Source: Monarcha castaneiventris obscurior | Taxonomy: Eukaryota > Chordata > Aves > Passeriformes > Monarchidae | Assembly (NCBI GenBank): GCA_026261815.1 | Contig: JAMPIT010000059.1 | Coordinates: forward strand, 17,656,001 to 17,720,000 | DNA: 64,000 nucleotides | Direction of reading: 5' to 3' | Shown: positions 13,828-23,246 of the stretch, piece by piece | Layout: each line of letters begins with the position of its first letter | How positions within the stretch are numbered: position 1 is the first letter of the stretch | Position numbers and translations under genes: made by a program | Notes under the pieces: generated by a model | The model's input: only the letters and a program-made list of their open reading frames with translations | Database searches by the model: none | What the model was told of the DNA's origin: nothing

Positions 13828-14985
13828 ATGTTGGTTGAGTTTGTGATGTCTCTCTGGCTGGATATACTCGTGTTTTTTTGGTCCCTGTTTGCCTGTCTAC
13901 AACTTGGTCTGATCTTATTGCTGATAAGAAACTTTTACAGGGCAGGGGCATGGATTCGGATTTCTATTTTGCTGTGCTTAGTGATAATGGTTTATATGAA
14001 GTTAGCAGAGATACAGGTGGCTGTTCAAAGTGTGTATGATAGGTGGTTTCTCCATCCTAACCCCAGTCCTGGTTCCAGTAGCCTGTTTTGGGGGTTTATT
14101 GGTAATTGCACTCAGTTTGTTAGAGGAGGAGATGGGATTTCCCAGCCTTTCATCTCCCTCCCCTTTAAATTTGATACATTATCTTTTGAGAATGTTCGGT
14201 TTCCCCTGGATGTTAAAGATACCACCCTCCTGGTATTTAATCTGGTAATCTTCCTCCATGTGGTTCGTAGCTTGTCTAGAATGAGGGCTCAGATTTCCAG
14301 GGTGATTGATGAGATACTTGACCCAAAGGTGGAAAAGCCTGAGTGGAGTGGAGAATGGGAGGATATGGGCCAGATGCTGAAGGAATTCTCTGACCCAATA
14401 GCTTGTAATTTCCCCCCTGGACAAATTCAGAACCCAGCTAAGGTGGGGAAATACCTAAAGGAAAAATTCAATGGCAATCCTAAGGAGGAAAAGGTCATCG
14501 CAATATGCTGGGCCTTGGCATATGCTTATCGCACACTGCTAGGTACTGTAGGGCAGCAGATAAAGGCAGAAGGGCAGGAAGATAAATCAGCAGACAAGCC
14601 ATTGAAAGTTGCTCCTGTCACGAGGAAAAAACACACCACCAAAACCGATCGTCCAGTGAAAGATGATGATGATGCAGGGGAAGGAACCTCAAAGCCAGCA
14701 ACTGACTCAGGCACAGAAACCATTACTGAGTCCATGTCCATAAAGGACCTTCACAGCCTAAGAAAGGACTATACCCGACGGTCTGGTGAATCCATCATAA
14801 GTTGGATGGTCCGTATTTGGGATGCTGCAGGTGATGATGTAATGCTGGATGGTGCTGAAGTGAGGCATTTAGGATCCCTGTCACGTGATCCAGCTATTGA
14901 CCAAAGGATGATAAGGGGGGCTGACTCCACCAGTCTCTGGAGACGGCTTTTGAGTGGTGTGAGGGAAAGATCTGTGTGGAGATGA
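13828..14985 (+). pseudogene. gag: gag, first part (membrane-anchored N-terminus to within capsid), frame-broken
   Basis: This is the first gag frame, 385 codons from the ATG at 13828, which is the first in-frame ATG after the primer site. Residues about 13-33 and 43-57 form two strongly hydrophobic segments separated by an Arg-rich loop (R34, R38, R44). There is no Gly-2 myristoylation signal. A soluble region follows, then a Lys/Asp-rich linker (KKHTTKTDRPVKDDDD) at about residues 265-290, then a capsid-like helical region ending LWRRLLSGVRER. The frame stops at TGA 14983-14985, while the rest of gag continues in the +1 frame. The break therefore lies between 14963 and 14985, probably from a small insertion or deletion. 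Gag would normally form the particle shell. Assignment rests on position, since sequence similarity to known Gag proteins is weak by eye. Confidence 0.8.
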
Positions 14986-15703
14986 TCTCTATATGCAACA
15001 AACCCAGTGGAAGACCATGGAACAAGGGATCCAATGCCTGAGAGAACTAGGGGTGGTAGAGGTTGTCTTCACAGACCCAGGACTGAGAAGTCCAGACCAG
15101 GCCAGAGTTAGTCCACTCATGTGGCAAAAACTCATACAGCTTGGGCCACCAGAATATACTTCTGCTTTAGCACTGATGAAACCAGATTACGGTGCTAATG
15201 AGACCGTGCAGGATATGGCAATGAAACTCCGAGCATATGCAGACTCCGTGCATGGCCCAACACATGCGAAAATCGCAGCTGTGGAAACATGTGTGCAGAA
15301 ACTGGATGATAAGATAGATAAGATGGAGAAGAATTTCCAGGAATTCAAGAAGGAGGTTAAAGAGGGCCTTCTCCAAACCTTGGCAGTACAGATCAGAGGT
15401 TCTGATACCCAGCGTGGACGTTCCCTAGAGAGAGGGAACATCCCGCGAAGTGAGCTGTGGAAATTCCTGTGTGACAATGGGGAAGACATGAGGAAGTGGG
15501 GTATACAATCCACTTCTGCTCTGGCGGCACGAGTGCGTGAATTGAAGGAGCGCAAGTTTCAGAAAGGAAGGGCTACTAAAAAAGTAGCTCAAGTTACCTG
15601 TAGCCAATCTGCCGGAAATGATGAAAAAGATGATGACATGTCCAATCCCCTTGAAGGAACCTCTACGACACAGACCCGAGAAAAGAAGGATAACCAGAAC
15701 TAG
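14963..15703 (+). pseudogene. gag: gag, second part (capsid end, coiled coil, basic tail), ending at UAG
   Basis: This frame is open from just after a TGA at 14960-14962 to the UAG at 15701-15703, about 246 codons; the first ATG is at 14993. It overlaps the end of the preceding gag frame by about 20 bases and lies +1 to it, so it is the displaced C-terminal part and not an independent gene. It contains a probable capsid end, then a heptad-rich coiled coil around VQKLDDKIDKMEKNFQEFKK, then a basic stretch (RVRELKERKFQKGRATKK) and a Lys/Asp-rich tail. No CCHC zinc knuckle is present, so RNA binding would have to rely on basic residues. The UAG is in frame with pol. Confidence 0.8.
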
Positions 15704-15737
15704 AGGGGCCCTGCCTCTAGCCAGGTAGAGGCCAGGG
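15700..15737 (+). promoter_or_regulatory. Candidate stop-codon readthrough element at the gag-pol junction
   Basis: The UAG at 15701-15703 is followed by AGG GGC. After a 5-nt spacer, CCCTGCCTCTA (15709-15719) pairs with TAGAGGC (15726-15732) and AGGG (15734-15737), giving 11 bp with one bulged C and a 6-nt loop. A competing hairpin pairs CTAGAGG (15700-15706), which includes the stop, with CCTCTAG (15714-15720). Gammaretroviruses make Gag-Pol by reading through a UAG with a downstream RNA structure. Use here is inferred. Confidence 0.5.
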
Positions 15738-18700
15738 AAAACCGTATTTTTTGGACTGTGTGGATTCGTTGGCCTGGTACATCAGAACCACAAAAATATG
15801 ATGCTTTGGTTGACACTGGTGCACAGTGTACAATAATCCCATCGCAGCATGTGGGGGTAGAATCTGTTTCTATTACTGGTGTAACAGGTGGATCACAAAA
15901 TTTAACCCTAGTGGAAGCTGAGGTGAGCCTAACTGGAAGTGAGTGGAAGAAACATTTCATTGTGACTGGCCCAGAGGCCCCATGCATTTTGGGCATAGAT
16001 TTCCTCCAAGGCGGGTATTTCAGAGACCCAAAGGGACTCAGGTGGGCTTTTGGAATAGCTGCTGTGGAGGCAGAGGGCATAAAGCAATTGAATACTTTGC
16101 CTGGACTATCAGAAAACCCATCTGTAGTAGGCCTCCTGAAGGAGGAGGAACAGAGAGTACCAATTGCTACCTCGACAGTGCATCGCCGGCAATACCGAAC
16201 AACTCGAGATGCTGTGGTTCCCATCCACAAGATGATCCGTGACTTGGAGAGCCAAGGAGTGGTCAGCAAAACCCACTCACCCTTCAACAGTCCCATTTGG
16301 CCTGTGCGCAAATCTGAAGGAGAATGGAGATTGACTGTGGACTATCGTGGCTTGAATGAAGTGACTCCACCACTGAGTGCTGCTGTGCCGGACATGTTGG
16401 AGCTCCAGTACGAGCTGGAGTCCAAGGCAGCGAAGTGGTATGCCACTATTGACATTGCTAATGCATTTTTCTCCATTCCTTTGGCACCAGAGTGCAGGCC
16501 TCAGTTTGCCTTCACCTGGAGGGGTGTGCAATACACCTGGAACAGACTGCCCCAGGGGTGGAAGCACAGTCCCACCATCTGCCATGGACTGATCCAGACT
16601 GCACTGGAAAAGGGTGAGGCTCCCGAACATTTGCAGTACATTGATGACATCATTGTGTGGGGGAACACCACAGCAGAAGTGTTCAAAAAAGGGGAGAAAA
16701 TCATCCAGATTCTCCTGAAAGCCGGTTTTGCCATCAAGAAGAGCAAAGTCAAGGGACCTGCCCAAGAGATCCAGTTCCTGGGAGTGAAATGGCAAGATGG
16801 ACGGCGTCAGATTCCTACCGAGATCATCAATAAGATCACAGCAATGTCTCCACCAACCAACAAGAAAGAAACACAAGCTTTCCTAGGTGTCATAGGTTTT
16901 TGGAGAATGCACATTCCTGAATACAGCCAGATTGTGAGTCCTCTCTACCTGGTTACCCGCAAAAAGAACAATTTCCATTGGGGCCCTGAGCAGCAGCAAG
17001 CCTTTGCCCAAATCAAGCAGGAGATTGCCCATGCAGTAGCCCTTGGCCCAGTCAGGACAGGACCCGAGGTGAAGAACGTGCTCTACTCTGCAGCCGGGAA
17101 CAATGGTCTGTCCTGGAGCCTTTGGCAGAAGGTGCCTGGAGAGACTCGAGGCCGACCACTGGGATTCTGGAGCCGGAGCTACAGAGGGTCTGAAGCCAAC
17201 TACACTCCCACAGAGAAGGAAATCTTGGCAGCTTATGAAGGAATCCAAGCTGCCTCAGAGGTAATCGGCACTGAAGCACAACTCTTGTTGGCACCCCGAC
17301 TACCGGTGCTGGGGTGGATGTTCAAAGCAAAGGTTCCCTCTACTCACCATGCCACCAATGCCACATGGAGCAAATGGATTGCCCTCATCACACAGCGCGC
17401 CCGTATCGGAAAACTGAATCGCCCTGGGATTTTGGAAATAATCACAAATTGGCCTGAAGGTGAAAACTTTGGTCTCAGTGACGAGGAAGAGCAAGAACAA
17501 GTGACACGTGCTGAAGAAGCTCCACCGTACAACCAACTGCCAGCAGAAGACACCCGCTACGCTCTTTTCACCGATGGTTCTTGTCGCATTGTAGGGGTGA
17601 AACGAAAGTGGAAAGCAGCCGTATGGAGTCCCACACGACAGGTTGCAGAAGCTATTGAAGGAGAAGGTGGATCAAGCCAACTTGCTGAACTCAAAGCTGT
17701 TCAACTGGCCCTAGACATTGCCGAAAGAGAAAAGTGGCCAAAACTCTACCTCTACACTGATTCATGGATGGTAGCCAATGCTGTGTGGGGATGGCTGGAA
17801 AAGTGGGAAAAGGCTAACTGGCAGCGTAGGGGAAAACCAATTTGGGCTGCTGAAGAGTGGAAAGACATTGCTGCCCGAGTGAAAAAGCTACTTGTGAAAG
17901 TCCGCCATGTAGATGCTCATGTCCCCAAGAGTAGGGCTAATGAGGAACACCGGAACAATGAACAGGTAGATCAGGCTGCAAAGATAGAGGTGGCACAGAT
18001 AGATTTAGATTGGAAACACAAGGGAGAGTTGTTCCTAGCTCGATGGGCCCATGATGCCTCAGGCCATCAGGGTAGAGATGCCACCTATAAGTGGGCACGA
18101 GACCGAGGGGTGGATCTAACCATGGACAGTATCTCCCAGGTGATCCATGATTGTGAGACGTGCGCTGCAATCAAGCAGGCCAAGCGAGTGAAACCCCTGT
18201 GGTATGGTGGGCGGTGGTCCAAATACAAGTATGGGGAGGCCTTGCAGATCGACTACATCACACTGCCTCAAACACGCCAAGGCAAGCGTTATGTGCTCAC
18301 AATGGTAGAGGCCACCACTGGATGGCTGGAGACCCACCCTGTGCCTCATGCTACAGCCCGGAACACCATCTTGGGCCTTGAAAAGCAAGTCCTGTGGAGG
18401 CATGGCACCCCTGAGAGAGTTGAATCTGACAATGGGACTCATTTCAAGAACAGCCTTATCAACACCTGGGCTAGGGAACATGGCATTGAGTGGGTGTACC
18501 ACATCCCTTACCATGCACCAGCTGCAGGCAAAGTGGAACGGTGCAATGGATTGTTGAAAACCACCTTGAAGGCAATGGGTGGGGGAACTTTCAAAAATTG
18601 GGAACAGCATCTAGCAAAGGCCACCTGGTTAGTTAACACCCGAGGTTCCACCAATAGAGCTGGTCCAGCCCAATCTGAATCCCTGCCTACAGTAGATGGA

Positions 18701-18886
18701 GATAAGGTCCCAGTAGTGCATATCAGGGGACTGTTGGGAAAGACTGTTTGGGTTAATTCTGCCTCGAGTGTGGACAAACCAATCCGTGGGGTTGTCTTTG
18801 CTCAGGGACCTGGCTGCACATGGTGGGTAATGCAGAGAGATGGAACAACACGCTGTGTGCCACAGGGAGATCTGATTGTTGGGTGA
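15704..18886 (+). CDS. pol: pol polyprotein: protease, reverse transcriptase, RNase H, integrase
   Basis: This frame has 1060 codons, continuous with gag after the UAG and closed by TGA at 18884-18886. Numbering is from the codon after UAG. Protease: DTGA with catalytic Asp at residue 37, and a CILGIDFL segment. Reverse transcriptase: VDYRGLNE, LPQGWKHSP and the YIDD box at 312-315. RNase H: catalytic Asp in FTDGS at 624, then ELKAVQ, YTDS, and HVPKSR with a later D. Integrase: zinc region with HDASGH and CETC, and catalytic D850, D909 and E945 (35 residues between the last two, the canonical D,D-35-E spacing), then a C-terminal domain rich in G and V. No internal stop or frame break is seen. 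It would be made only as a Gag-Pol fusion by readthrough, since no ATG is placed for independent initiation. It lacks the dUTPase domain found after integrase in some ERV-L elements. Confidence 0.95.
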   Translation, partial: RGPASSQVEARENRIFWTVWIRWPGTSEPQKYDALVDTGAQCTIIPSQHVGVESVSITGVTGGSQNLTLVEAEVSLTGSEWKKHFIVTGPEAPCILGIDFLQGGYFRDPKGLRWAFGIAAVEAEGIKQLNTLPGLSENPSVVGLLKEEEQRVPIATSTVHRRQYRTTRDAVVPIHKMIRDLESQGVVSKTHSPFNSPIWPVRKSEGEWRLTVDYRGLNEVTPPLSAAVPDMLELQYELESKAAKWYATIDIANAFFSIPLAPECRPQFAFTWRGVQYTWNRLPQGWKHSPTICHGLIQTALEKGEAPEHLQYIDDIIVWGNTTAEVFKKGEKIIQILLKAGFAIKKSKVKGPAQEIQFLGVKWQDGRRQIPTEIINKITAMSPPTNKKETQAFLGVIGFWRMHIPEYSQIVSPLYLVTRKKNNFHWGPEQQQAFAQIKQEIAHAVALGPVRTGPEVKNVLYSAAGNNGLSWSLWQKVPGETRGRPLGFWSRSYRGSEANYTPTEKEILAAYEGIQAASEVIGTEAQLLLAPRLPVLGWMFKAKVPSTHHATNATWSKWIALITQRARIGKLNRPGILEIITNWPEGENFGLSDEEEQEQVTRAEEAPPYNQLPAEDTRYALFTDGSCRIVGVKRKWKAAVWSPTRQVAEAIEGEGGSSQLAELKAVQLALDIAEREKWPKLYLYTDSWMVANAVWGWLEKWEKANWQRRGKPIWAAEEWKDIAARVKKLLVKVRHVDAHVPKSRANEEHRNNEQVDQAAKIEVAQIDLDWKHKGELFLARWAHDASGHQGRDATYKWARDRGVDLTMDSISQVIHDCETCAAIKQAKRVKPLWYGGRWSKYKYGEALQIDYITLPQTRQGKRYVLTMVEATTGWLETHPVPHATARNTILGLEKQVLWRHGTPERVESDNGTHFKNSLINTWAREHGIEWVYHIPYHAPAAGKVERCNGLLKTTLKAMGGGTFKNWEQHLAKATWLVNTRGSTNRAGPAQSESLPTVDGDKVPVVHIRGLLGKTVWVNSASSVDKPIRGVVFAQGPGCTWWVMQRDGTTRCVPQGDLIVG

Positions 18887-19039
18887 AAACCATCTGTAAT
18901 GTGAAATATCTGTACACCACTGCTTGCTGAGTGTCACTGTCACTGTTTGTACATAGCTGTATATGTATTAATGTGTGTGTGTAGAGTTAAAATATATTAA
19001 TTTGGGCATTGAGCCAACGATATGGGATAAGGGGTGGAA
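18887..19039 (+). other. Short pol-to-LTR spacer with polypurine tract; no env
   Basis: Only 153 bp lie between the pol stop and the 3' LTR, with no open frame, so env is absent and not merely decayed. A purine-rich tract, GGGATAAGGGGTGGAA (19024-19039), directly abuts the LTR and fits the plus-strand primer. Confidence 0.8.
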
Positions 19040-19660
19040 TGTCTTGGGGTGACTCTATGATGTGTATCCCCTATCACAGCTCTACGCCAGAAAATTAGTT
19101 TTGTGCCTTTAAACTGAGCTTAAGAGGGGAGGAAAAAAATGAACTTTTCAAAGCAAGTTCCCAAGGACACAGAGATAGAGACGTCTCTGCGGTCTCCAGC
19201 GGCGGCAGCACGGGGAGAGCTCCCTGCCTGTCTCTCCAGCCAGTTTTTTTGGGTTTTTTTTCTTTTTTTTTCCTCCAGTGTGTTTCCTAGGACTTTGGTG
19301 GGGTTTTTCTCTTTTTTTTTTTTCCCTCTTCTGGACTGTTTCAACAACATCAGAACACTTCGGGAGAACTTCTCTTCAGGCCTGGAGGGGGCCTAAGGCC
19401 ACCCCCCACGCCAGCTCCGAGGAGGAGAGACCACACCTACAAGAGGACTCTAATTTCTTCCCAGGTTTTCTCGTTATAGTGGGGGGTTTTACCATTTAGT
19501 ATTATTACCCCTTTCCTGTGTGTTTGTTAATAAATAGGTTTTATCTCCTTCACTTTCCTTCGAGGAATTTCTTTCCCGAACCTGGTGGGGGGAAGGGCGG
19601 TTGTAACCTGATTTTCTCCCAGAGGATATATATAGCTAGATTTTGGCCAAAACCGGCACA
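19040..19660 (+). repeat. 3' LTR of the ERV-L-like provirus
   Basis: It is the near-identical partner of 13093-13715. Differences read by eye include three CpG-type changes near its start and in the central CCGG/CTGG site, three changes near 19482-19494, and loss of one TA in the TATATA tract. The AATAAA signal is kept at 19529-19534. Confidence 0.95.
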
Positions 19661-19665
19661 ACATG
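19661..19665. other. 3' target-site duplication (ACATG)
   Basis: This is an exact copy of the five bases before the 5' LTR. Confidence 0.9.
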
Positions 19666-19789
19666 TTACAGGGAGGTCTGATGCTGGTCAAGCACCAGAA
19701 GCCAGGACCTTCCTAGAAAGAGCATCCAGCAAAGAACAGCTCTTCTAGGGGCCAAGGCAGCCTCCCTGGACAGCGGGGATCCCAGCAAG

Positions 19790-20085
19790 TGTAGCCATTT
19801 CTCAGCTACAAGTGATTCCAGCTCTTGTGATTCAGCTCTGTGTGAGATCACCCGAGGCAAACTCGGGGACAGAGAGACAGGAGCCGTGTGTGGCAGTGCC
19901 ACAGAGGCAGCTTTATTGTCCAGCAGTCCCTGGGAAGGGGAGCCCAGGGGCAGCAGCTCCCTGATTCAGGGCAGACCCAGGGCCTTTTTATGGGAAAGGC
20001 AGGGGATGGGGTAGAACCCAATTTACCAACTGGATACAAGGTATTACCCTAGAGAAATGAGGCATGCTGGGGGTAGTTCATTACA
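19790..20085 (-). repeat. Solo LTR, minus strand
   Basis: Read on the minus strand it starts TGTAATGAAC and ends GGCTACA. It has a TATA-like CATAAAAAGG (on + at about 19984-19991) and an AATAAA signal (TTTATT on + at 19912-19917), spaced as in a compact LTR. It is flanked by GCAAG (19785-19789) and GTAAG (20086-20090), a 5-bp duplication with one difference. No internal retroviral sequence remains, so it is a recombined solo LTR. Confidence 0.7.
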
Positions 20086-20570
20086 GTAAGCCAGAGAGAG
20101 GTTTCTTATCTCTGAGTCCTTTTGCCCTGAGGCTTCTTTCCTCCAAAGGAGGGCAGAGGACCCCTGAGTCAAAGGCTCACAGCCCTCCACATATTCACAC
20201 TGAGATGCACACACACATAAAGAGTCTGCAAAAGGTACCTGTGAAAAATTATACCCAAATTCAGTGAAATAGTCACTTCAGATCCCTTTGCACCTTCTCA
20301 ATAGGCAAAGGCTTGAGCCTTAAGGAGTGGAGGGTATCAGCCTGAGATCCATTGTTGTTGTTTGGTGATCCTCCAAGCAAAAATCTTGCAAGTTCACTAG
20401 TTCCAAGAGGTCCCAGTCAGAGGGAGATTGCTAGTCACAGCCTGCTGTGGTCCAGAAGAGCTTACAGGGTCTCATTTTGGGTCACTGTTTATTGGCCACA
20501 AGAAAGCTGGGTAAAGTCATAACAATTTTTCATCCTGGCTCTAATTTAGGTAACTTTCTTTGAAAGTTTA

Positions 20571-21070
20571 TGTGCTAGTTTGAAAGCAAACCAGTGAGAG
20601 ACTCCAAGTCAGAACTACAATTTAATAGGATAATTAAAATAAATGCAATAGTACAGAAACACTGACAGAGCCAGGATACAACCTGACATCCTGTCGAACA
20701 GGGTGGTGGTAGCAGTCCAATTAAATGGTGGCTGCAGTCGTCTTGAGGTGATAGATGTGGTTCTGTTGAAGCAGTGACCCTGTAGAAGGGTCTGGTATTC
20801 CTCTGAAGCTCCAGTGGTGGTTATGTAGCTCTTTTCCTCTGGGAATCCAGCAGGTAAGGGCTGATTGTGGTGTTCCAAACCTCAGATTATATGCAGGTGG
20901 GAATGTTTGGTTCCTCCCCCTGGGTGGAGCATCTCACAATGGGATGATGTAATTTTATGAATCATCCAGTGAAGCTTGATGGCCCATTAACAGAAGTTAT
21001 CCCTCCAGAGGGAGTTATCAGGGATGTGTCATGGAAGAGATAATGCACACTTCCCCACCTGGTTTTAACA
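20571..21070 (-). repeat. Solo LTR, minus strand (ERV-L-like)
   Basis: Read on the minus strand it begins TGTTAAAACCAGGTGGGG and ends TTTCAAACTAGCACA. A TATA-like CATATAATC lies mid-element, and an ATTAAA polyadenylation variant lies near the end. It contains an 87-codon minus frame (20615-20878) with a hydrophobic C-terminus. No convincing target duplication is seen, so the ends may be off by a few bases. Confidence 0.65.
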
Positions 21071-22225
21071 GCTTGTGAAGATGGTGATAGAATACATACT
21101 TTTGGTAAAATTTACATTGTAACCTAAGACAGTTTAATAACATAAATATTATTCAACTTCGACTGTTATTCAGGAAAAAAATAAGTTTCCAAGTCTGTTT
21201 GTTTAAAAAAAGTGCAGCTGCTTGTTCGGACAGCATATTCTGGGAACAGATAGTGTTTCTGATGAGCCTAGGTGCTGTTTGTCAAGGACGAGGCATAATA
21301 AGCATCTCTCAGATCATAGTGTGGTGGAGGGAAAGGGTAAGGGGAGGGAGAGGGGATGGTGGCATGACCACCTGCTGTCATGTCTTAATCTGTACAAGGA
21401 TTCATAACACTCTGTTTTGTTTTCATTATCCTGACATTCACATATCATTACATTCAATTACTCAACCCTCGACCAAACCAAGGTCATGAATATCCTGTGT
21501 CAGGAGTAAAATAAACTTTTTTTTAACTTTTACCACGCTCATTTATAATTATATTAAGAAATTTCCTGAAGAATTATTGTGCACATTTTTTTCTTTTTTT
21601 TTAGGAAAGAAAATAAGTATTACCTAATGGACCCTATGTTCAGGGGAAGTAAATCCTGGTAGCACGACTGACTTGAAATATTTCTAGGTCCAGAAAAGGA
21701 CATACTGTGATTTCTCAGTTCATTTTTTTTCCCACTCCACCACTTCTCGTGCCTTTCATATCTGTTTGGCTATAGCATTCACAAAATATTAATAGTGATT
21801 TAATGTGAAATGAAACAGTTAGAACAACCAAACCCTGTTCAGAATTACTTGTTTGTTCTACCTGCCATTTTGCCTGTCAAGTCCCTTAATGTACTCTACT
21901 GTCATAACATCAGCTGATTTCCTCTGAAATGAAAAAAAAAAACTGAAGTAAATTTTTAAAGCTTTCTTTTAATTTGTTCTTTTTGGATAAGCAATTTATA
22001 CTTCTTAATCCCTAGCAGACATTCTCATATTCTGACAGGCCTATTCAGATTGCACCGAGAAACTAAAACTACATTTTCCTTATTTCCTTTCTTTGCCCAG
22101 ATTCTGCTCTCACTAAAAATATGAGTGTTCCAGAGAAATAATGTTGCTTTAACCTCTACTTCCAAGATTTTCCTGCAAAGTACTTGGGGCTACTGATGAA
22201 TTAAAAACTGGACATAAACCAGAAA
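21071..22225. other. AT-rich sequence, no recognised gene
   Basis: Short T-runs and ordinary AT-rich DNA. A G/A-rich patch lies at about 21320-21365. No exon or repeat family is recognised. Confidence 0.4.
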
Positions 22226-23246
22226 TGTGCGCTTGCAGTCCAGAAAGTCAAATGTATTTTAGCCTGCATCACAACACATGTGGCCAGAAGACCAAGGGAA
22301 GTGATTCTGCCCTGCCACATCCAGCTCCAGGGTCCTTAGCACAGAAAATACATGGACCTGGTAGAGTGGGTCTGGATGAGGGCCACAAATATTTGGAGCG
22401 ATTAAACACCTTTGCTATACGGAAAGAGTGACAGAGTTGGGGTTGTTCAGCCTGGAGAAGAGAAGGTTCTGGGGAAGCCTTTCAGGCTTAAAGGGAGCCT
22501 ATTTTTAGAGACAAACTCTTCATCAGGGCCTGCTGCAACAGGACAAGGGTTAATGTTTTTTAACTGAAAAAGGATCAATTTAGATTAGATATAAGGAGTA
22601 AGATTTTACAATGACGGTGATTGTCCTGGCTTAGGACACTCTTAGGAATTCACACTTCCCTCCCCCTACTCCCTCTGATGAGAGAGACAAAAGGCAGAGA
22701 TTACACGTTGAGATAAGAACACTCTACTGGAAATAGCAATGAGATAAGAAAATGAATGGTAACAGAAACAATATTAATAACAAAAGTATAAAAAAAGAGG
22801 GTGATTTACATGCAAAAAATGCTAACCACGCCTGAACTGACACAGTGGGATCCTGAGACAATGGAAAATGCTGCCAATGGACCCTCTGTGCCCATGCTCT
22901 TCTTCTCAACCCAAACCAGGTCCCTTCTTCTCAGAAGTGAGAATCCATTACTTCAGCCCCCAAGAGAGAACCTGAAGTGGTATAGATCAACAACCTAGAC
23001 ACATTCTCACTGCTATTGCAAAAAAATTAATCCTGCCCTTGGCTAAAACCAGGACAGTGATGAAACACCAGAACAGGCTGCCCAGAGATGTGGTTAACAC
23101 CCCATCCCTGAAACATTCTAGGTTATGTTGGGTGGGGCTCTGAGCAACCTGCACTATTTGAAGATGTTCCAGCTATTTGCAGGGGTTTGGACTGGACAAC
23201 CTTTAAAGATCCCATTAAACCTGAACCAGTCCATGATTTTATGATT
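22226..23246 (+). repeat. CR1 LINE 3' fragment, split by a solo LTR
   Basis: The first half (22226-22621) carries CR1 wording such as 'ttgcagtccagaaagtcaaa' and 'ggttgttcagcctggagaag'. The second half (from 23057) resumes with 'tgaaacaccagaacaggctg' and runs through the usual 3' UTR. Joining across the insertion restores colinearity with CR1, so the copy predates the LTR. Confidence 0.88.
22622..23056 (-). repeat. Solo LTR inserted in CR1
   Basis: This 435-bp element starts TGTCCTGG and ends CCAGGACA, perfect 8-bp inverted termini. It is bounded by an exact 5-bp duplication, GTGAT (22617-22621 and 23057-23061). Its minus-strand start resembles the LTR at 26507 (TGTCCTGG followed soon after by TTAATTTTT), so the two are likely one family in opposite orientation. 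Confidence 0.85.

Larger units (their letters stand above)
13093..19660 (+). mobile_element. Full-length env-less ERV-L-like endogenous retrovirus
   Basis: This is a complete provirus of 6568 bp, bounded by ACATG duplications. The order is 5' LTR, lysine-type primer site, gag in two frames, UAG, pol, polypurine tract, 3' LTR. There is no env: only about 150 bp separate the pol stop from the 3' LTR. There is no dUTPase domain after integrase. The reverse transcriptase wording around LPQGWKHSPTICHG and YIDDIIVWG is the ERV-L (class III) type, and the 5-bp duplication agrees. Near-identical LTRs indicate recent insertion. Pol is open from 15704 to 18886, but gag is broken at about 14963-14985, so this copy alone should not make complete Gag. 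The primer site is lysine-type, whereas the human ERV-L prototype is named for leucine tRNA, so it is a distinct lineage. Confidence 0.95.

Noticed and set aside
14963..14969. GGGAAAG as a programmed -1 frameshift site in gag
   Set aside because: The heptamer is out of phase with the gag codons, and a -1 shift would enter the wrong frame; the second gag frame is +1 to the first.
18887..19039. A decayed env gene
   Set aside because: Only 153 bases separate pol from the LTR, so there is no room; absence is a property of the family.
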